A stretch of DNA of 64,000 nt, from positions 8,556,001 to 8,620,000 of the forward strand of contig OZ234500.1 of NCBI GenBank assembly GCA_965153455.1, written 5' to 3'. The DNA is from Sphagnum compactum (lineage: Eukaryota; Bryophyta; Sphagnopsida; Sphagnales). This document shows, one piece after another, positions 59,281 to 64,000 of this stretch (positions are counted from its first letter, which is position 1; every line of letters begins with the position of its first letter). The position numbers and the translations under genes were made by a program. The notes below the pieces were generated by a model. The model saw only the letters and a list, made by a program, of their open reading frames with translations. It made no database searches and was not told the DNA's origin.

Positions 59281-61380
59281 AAAATAAATTATATAATTTT
59301 TAAAAATTGAAATGTAGTTTGGTTTCATCGACAAAGTTTTTATATTATTAAATTTTCATCTCAATAATTTTTGTGAAATTTTAAGATGTTTCATTTTCTC
59401 ATTTATTAACATACAAACTTGGGTAAGTAATTGTTGTGGGTCTTTTTTTTTTTTAATTCTTTTATTTTGTGTGAAACTAAACCAGTTATTTTCAAAATGC
59501 ATGGAAGCCCATACATTGATGATTATGAAGACCTAGAATTGAAAAAAATTTGAAATTATGTTTTAATGTGTCAATACATTGATGTATTTTGAACATGTTT
59601 TTGACCCTTGAAAATACAAAACTTAAAAACAACACACCTTAAGATGTGTTGGCTTTAATGTTTTTCTATTGCAAGATTTTTGTTGTTTATAGGATGCGAG
59701 TTGATCTTTGTTTGACACAAGAATGACATTTGACACCTAGTTGCATTTATTCTCCCTTTATGCAGTATCTCAATCGTTGTAAGAGATGGTGAGATGACCA
59801 TGATTGGTGATCTTTGCCATTGGGTTATTTTTGGGATCTACTTTTTTTTTTTGTTGATTCATCAACCATGGAGAAGCAAGTTGTTGGGTTTAACACTAGT
59901 AGTTCCTTCCTTTGGGAATGTAGGCTTGTCATATTGTGTTTTTTGTTACAATTGTAAGGACTTGAGTCATGTGGATGTTTGGAAATCCTTGCAGAATATT
60001 TTGAGGTGGTGGTAACCAAATGTTTGATGAATTTGTTGGTACTGTAGAATGCAAATTTTCTTCTCCAAGGTTTGGTGGCTTATGGCAATCAACAAAGTGT
60101 TCAATATATACAAGGGTGAATATTTGCACATTGTCCAAGATAGCAAGTTATATGCAATTGGTGGCAAAGAAAAAGGCCAAGGGAACTATGTTTTACCTTT
60201 ATGTACTCAATGGAAAGCTGATGGAAGAGATTTTATTCAAAAGATATACCTTAATGTACTCAATGGAAAGCTCACGAAGGGATTTTAATCAAAAGATGTA
60301 GTAGTACAAGTGGACATTCTAGGAAGATGGTGCTCGGGAATTGCAACATGAATCATTTCACAATGGTCATATCTTGCTTTCTATGTATAGTCACATGGTG
60401 ATTTCGTTGTAGACATGTGTTGGCAGCTTGGGGGACACTTAGTGTGAAGTTTGAGATTTATGTGTGTCAAACGATCATTTTTAAGGGGTATTAAATAATT
60501 GTCCAACCTATTTGCTATCACCCTATTATTATTTAATTTTTTAAATATACACATATTAAAATCACCCTATATTAATTATGATTCATTATTTCAAATTATT
60601 ACATACCTTCTATTAATTGATTATCTGAACAAAATGACCTTCTTTTTTAATTGATTAATTTATAATTTTTACCCAACAACAAAAATATTGCACCCTACAT
60701 TTTTACTCTTTTATTTTTTATTTTTTTTACTAGTCTCACCCGGGGTTAATAGACATGCTAAGAAATGTGGGTGAAATGGTGTTTACATTACTAATAAAAT
60801 ACAAGTGGTGACTATTCGTTGACCCAACATATTCCATCTTTGCATTAGCATTCATTATTGCATGAGTGGTGCCCATTGCAAGGAACTCATCAAAAATATT
60901 ATTGTAGTGAGCGCAATGGGTAGCAAAAGTGCACCTTAAAGGAGCTATGAAAGAGGTAGAACAAAATTGAAGATAATTTAACTTTGCCAAAACCTAAACA
61001 TATGGAGCTTACAAATATTGAGATTGTGGGCAACTTACATTTGCATACTATTGTTCGCACTAAGAAGTGGTAATCTACAACAAAGTGGCCCAAATTCTCA
61101 AAAAAATTGGCAATGGGGATCTTATTCTCCAAATTAAGAATGTGCAATCCATGGTCAAATACAAAAAAGTCATGAATGCCAACATCAGAACTATACATAC
61201 AAGTTTGAAGGAATTTTTGTAGCTACATTGCTTGGTAATGTTTCTTGGTTCAAAAAACCAAAAAAATATTTGACCTCCAATCATAAGTAAATTTGATGTC
61301 CCTTTTGAAATTGAAAAGTTTTCTCTATAAACTACATGTTTAGAAACAGTTTTCTGTTGGATTCCAGTTCATTAGCTAAA
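59281..61380. other. Unassigned AT-rich DNA
   Basis: Several overlapping short frames (59794-60015, 60020-60301, 60049-60288 and minus-strand 60736-61198) carry no motif I can defend. No tandem repeat or transposon terminus was seen. Confidence 0.35.
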
Positions 61381-61850
61381 CCATGGTGGTTAGCTCAGTT
61401 GCTTTTCGAAACTACCTACCTAGTAACAACTCACAAGCAGCTTGTTAATAGGTAGGTAGTAAAAACCATCTGCTTACCTAGTAGGTATCTATTTGCCTAC
61501 GTATCTACCTATATATGAGACCTATTTCTTAGAGAATTGGTTACCAAGGTGAAACCATATACTAACTCAGTTCAGGTTCATCCATAGCTGAGTAATAACA
61601 GTCATCCAGTGGATGGTGCGCTGGTGGGTGCTGGTTCGCTGCGGCCATTGAAGTGGACCCCGGACTCAAGGCACTACGGCAGCCTCTCAGCAGTTAGTAG
61701 TTTGGAAATTTTTATGTGGTACCTAAAGCCTTAGGTTGTGGGCTTAAGGGTCCGTGTGAGACGGAGCTTAGCACAGGACCCAATTTCAGTACATCTTGCA
61801 GCCAAAAGTTTTATTGTGTGTAAGGACTTACTAGTAGGATTATTTTTTTA
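61381..61850 (+). repeat. Possible dispersed repeat insertion
   Basis: This segment is richer in GC than its neighbours. It begins GGTGGTTAGCTCAGTTGC (A-box-like) and contains a CCTACCTAGTAGGTA patch (61409-61520) like the satellite at 3655-4905. It includes a TTAAGGGTCCGTGTGAGACG segment that looks like the body of a SINE or LINE tail. No second copy in the window confirms it. Confidence 0.25.
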
Positions 61851-61880
61851 AATTGTTTCTCATGACACCGAATGAGAATC

Positions 61881-62335
61881 CATCAAGTATGAAAAGAAAA
61901 AAAAATTTAAGGATGGTGGGCGTTTCAAAACACTCCCCCTTCCAAAAATGAAAAGTTACAGCTAGGAATGGGCCCTCCAAGGAGCCCTTTGATTATTGGC
62001 TAAATTTCACCAAAAAGTAACATGAAAAATTCGAAAATGAAGTGATTTTGGAGGTTTTCAATGGTCAAAAGTGAGGAATAAAATAGCAAGAAGATTTCTA
62101 TATTTGGTTGTGATTGTGTAGCCAAAAATATAGAAGGATGATTAAAAGTTTTATACTTCACATATGGTTTATTGCCAGATTTGGCTAAATCCTCTTTGGA
62201 ATGATTCCCACGTTTTCTACATCTTCCTAAGGATGAATGCCAGCCAATTCGGCCAAAAACAAAAAAACATTGCAGCCTCCAAGAACAGTAAAAACATCGT
62301 ATGAGGTCTCTTGGTGCTGGTAACTGGATGGTCCT
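61881..62335. repeat. Dispersed repeat family member
   Basis: AATATAGAAGGATG, TACTTCACATATGG and GCCAGATTTGGCTAAATC match the family at 16045-16190, 52590-52660 and 55740-55870. The last 45 bp (CATCGTATGAGGTCTCTTGG, AACTGGATGGTCC) matches 16250-16300. Confidence 0.5.
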
Positions 62336-62379
62336 AGGAACTACAATAAGCTCAAAATTAGCTTCTAAGCCCTTGATTC

Positions 62380-62753
62380 ACCCTTCATGCCCGGCTGCAC
62401 GCAGCGTTGTCGATCTCCAGGTCCACCATAGGAAAGAGCGCCTGCGTGAATTCAGTCGTCTTGTGCATCCTCATTCCCTTCTTGTACATATAGCATCATC
62501 TTTATGTTGTTTGTCTCGGACTTCAGAGGCCGAGACAACTCAAATCAACTATTCTTTTCCAAGGAAACACTTTGCTTCTTCTCTTCCGGGGTTTCACCGA
62601 GTAAGAAGAACTCACCGAAGTTGCATCAGTTCTCTCTCTCTCTCTCTCTCTCTCTCGTTGTTTCGAGCATTTATGTAGTACTGAGCTTTCATCTAAGAAG
62701 AAGAAGCGTTGCGATTTTTTGTTTTTGTTCATGAACTTGTGCATCACTTTTCA
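62380..62753 (+). promoter_or_regulatory. Leader-like segment with (TC)13
   Basis: This GC-richer stretch ends in a pyrimidine-rich tract and TTTTCAG at 62753. A (TC)13 microsatellite sits at 62631-62656. CT microsatellites are common in plant 5' leaders, so this may be the leader of the gene that follows. A 125-codon frame (62301-62678) runs through the CT repeat and looks incidental. Confidence 0.35.
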
Positions 62754-63336
62754 GGAGACAGGAATGCGCATTCTGGATCCCGCGCACAAGTTTGAGCGTG
62801 GGATCACCTTCGCTTCCAAGGTACATTTTTGGCCCTCAAGCCATGTTCCGCTCGAATTCCTTATAAACTCAGGGTTTATGGTTTAGGGTTCTACTTGGGC
62901 ATCAGCTTTCGCGGACACAGAAATGCACATTCTGGATCCCGCACACAAGTGTGGCGAGTGCAGCATTGCCTTCGCTTGCAAGGTATTGTTGTTCATTTGT
63001 GGCTCTCAAGCCATGTTCTGCTTGAATTTCAGATAAATTCAGGGTTTATGTGTTAGGGTTCTACTTGCACATGAGCTTTCAGGAGACAGGAATGCACATT
63101 CTGGATCCTGCACAATAAGTGTGATGAGTACGTCATCACCTTCAGATCCAAGTCATTGTTTTTCGTTTGTGGGTCTCAAGCCATGTTCCGTGCAAATTCC
63201 AGATAAACTCAGGGTTTATGTGTTAGGGTTCTACTTGCACATCAGCTTTGAGGAGACAGGAATGCACATTCTGGATCCCGCACAGAAGTGTGACGAGTGT
63301 GGCATTACTCTGAAACCTTCAAGGGTTGCCAAATGA
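62754..63336 (+). repeat. Fourfold tandem array of a small exon-like unit
   Basis: Units begin at ATG 62764, 62923, 63092 and 63262 (spacing 159, 169 and 170 bp). Unit 1 is preceded by TTTTCAG and followed by AAG|GTACAT (62820/62821), an acceptor-donor frame. Unit 2 keeps the donor (AAG|GTATTG). Unit 3 has one extra base, giving a stop, and has lost the donor. Unit 4 reads on to a TGA at 63334-63336. The encoded words are MRILDPAHKFERGITFASK, MHILDPAHKCGECSIAFACK and MHILDPAQKCDECGIT. Intervening DNA repeats CTCAAGCCATGTTC...CAGGGTTTATG and TTAGGGTTCTACTTG. Confidence 0.75.
63262..63336 (+). CDS. Last unit of the array, short open frame (doubtful)
   Basis: Unit 4 gives a 24-codon frame beginning MHILDPAQKCDECG and ending with a stop. 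If the array is a set of duplicated first exons, this is the most open form, with a CxxC pair. It could equally be part of a longer spliced gene whose other exons are downstream. I do not recognise it. Confidence 0.2.
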   Translation: MHILDPAQKCDECGITLKPSRVAK

Positions 63337-63871
63337 ACATCCTTCCCTCTGCATCACCAAAGCCATAAAAGGATTATTGCTTATCTACATCTATATATGT
63401 GAAATGGTCTTGGCCCTGCAAAAGGATTTATCACATCATTGAGATCTTGCAAGTCACTGAACTGAATTGCACTGCACTGAATGATGGCATCTGTAAAGGA
63501 AAGAGGTTTTGATTCTTAGCAGTCATAGTATAGTTACACTTTGGCTTTGCCATTTGTTGCAGGAATCATTAGGACTGACACAAATAGTCCAGACATTGGA
63601 TACACATGGCAGAGGAGTATGCAAAGTAGCAGATTCAATTGCAGATGAGTCTCCTGGCTGAGGATTACAGAGCATTGTGATTTGGTTTCTTCAGAGAATC
63701 CAGGATCAAAGAGGTGTCAGAGATCCAGAGCAATGTAGACCTTTTTCTGGGAGATTCTATTTCTACTCATTTGTTATCATCTTCTTCTTTGGTACTCCCT
63801 CCTGTTGATGTTGGGATGTATGCAGGGTCTTCAAGAATTGGATGTAAATTTACAGGAGGGTGAAAGCTTTA
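63337..63871 (+). other. Possible exons of an unidentified spliced gene
   Basis: Two acceptor-like sites precede open stretches. TTTGTTGCAG at 63554-63563 leads into a frame beginning ESLGLTQIVQTLDTHGRG, which ends at a stop after about 33 codons. TGTATGCAG near 63827 leads into a frame beginning GLQELDVNLQEGESFNEF, which ends after 24 codons. Without transcript evidence these remain guesses. Confidence 0.25.
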
Positions 63872-64000
63872 ATGAGTTCCAGGACAAGATCAAGGATTAA
63901 TCCAGTGGGAACCAAGGGAAAGGAAGTATTCAGGATGGAGTCAAGCAGGGAAGAAGTTCCAACAGAGGTGGATGTGTCCCCTGGAGTGTTTTTTGATGAT
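63872..64000 (+). CDS. Open frame running off the window
   Basis: Forty-three codons from an ATG at 63872 stay open to the last base. The start is basic (MSSRTRSRINP) and becomes acidic (SSREEVPTEVDVSPGVFFDD). About 160 bp upstream, GGTGTCAGAGATCCAG resembles a degenerate retrotransposon primer-binding site (TGGTATCAGAGC type), and a basic short start is common in retrotransposon gag. A host gene start is equally possible. Partial at the 3' end. Confidence 0.3.
   Translation, partial: MSSRTRSRINPVGTKGKEVFRMESSREEVPTEVDVSPGVFFDD

Noticed and set aside
59860-60290. A short stretch reading LLGLTLVVPSFGNVG that recalls proteasome assembly chaperone 2.
   Set aside because: The resemblance covers about 15 residues and the following residues do not continue it.
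62301-62678. A 125-codon frame ending in a Ser-Leu repeat.
   Set aside because: The Ser-Leu run is only the (TC)13 microsatellite translated, and the left part overlaps a dispersed repeat.
62860-63060. GGTTTATGGTTTAGGGTTC read as interstitial telomeric DNA.
   Set aside because: Only single TTTAGGG-like words occur, once per unit of the tandem array, with no head-to-tail telomeric run.

Overview
The window looks like nuclear DNA from a land plant with a large, repeat-rich genome. It is AT-rich, genes are sparse, and decayed transposable elements are nested in one another. Decayed genes still show intron boundaries, one insertion has the layout of a CACTA-type plant transposon, and long minisatellites are common. 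The exact lineage cannot be read from the sequence; a fern, other seed-free plant or gymnosperm is a guess. No rRNA, canonical tRNA, CRISPR or bacterial-style operon was seen.

The only convincingly intact genes are three paralogues of a small single-exon gene of 165-167 codons, at 1045-1545 (-), 18884-19381 (+) and 57335-57838 (+). The protein is unrecognised. It carries two copies of a Tyr-x-Asp-Pro...Cys...Cys-x-Tyr-Cys-Gly motif, one near each end, and a basic RRGRRQGR stretch. Copies 1 and 2 sit in arms of a near-identical inverted repeat (1-2960 and 17468-20423) separated by about 14.5 kb. Copy 3 is an older, more divergent duplicate. Copies 2 and 3 share flanks on both sides that copy 1 lacks, so copy 1 looks like the newest, inverted duplicate. 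All three keep a TATA box about 500-540 bp upstream of the ATG.

Between the inverted arms (2961-17467) lie, in order: a CCTAGG-rich satellite with partly inverted flanks, a decayed two-exon transposon-like gene (copy A, 5320-8794), a decayed multi-exon gene ending in a RING-like finger (9072-11560), a 62-65 bp tandem repeat, a second decayed frame (12892-13740), a 39-bp minisatellite, a tRNA-like head, and a CACTA-type terminus at 15038.

From 20.4 to 53 kb the window is mostly repeat fossil. It has a fold-back element (21.3-24.3 kb), a minus-strand remnant with a VGHTYEDIH motif (25.5-26.7 kb), and copy B of the same transposon-like gene (32.7-39.3 kb). The intron of copy B is interrupted by a 2.9-kb CACTA-like element (34400-37296) with a GTT target duplication and a 25-bp minisatellite inside. 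From 53 kb to 59.3 kb lies the copy-3 paralogous locus, itself interrupted by a 1.2-kb insertion. The right end (62.5-64.0 kb) has a CT-rich leader-like segment, a fourfold tandem array of a small exon-like unit, and an open frame that runs off the window.

The recognisable genes do not form a pathway. The paralogue trio is one gene family, and almost everything else is transposon biology.
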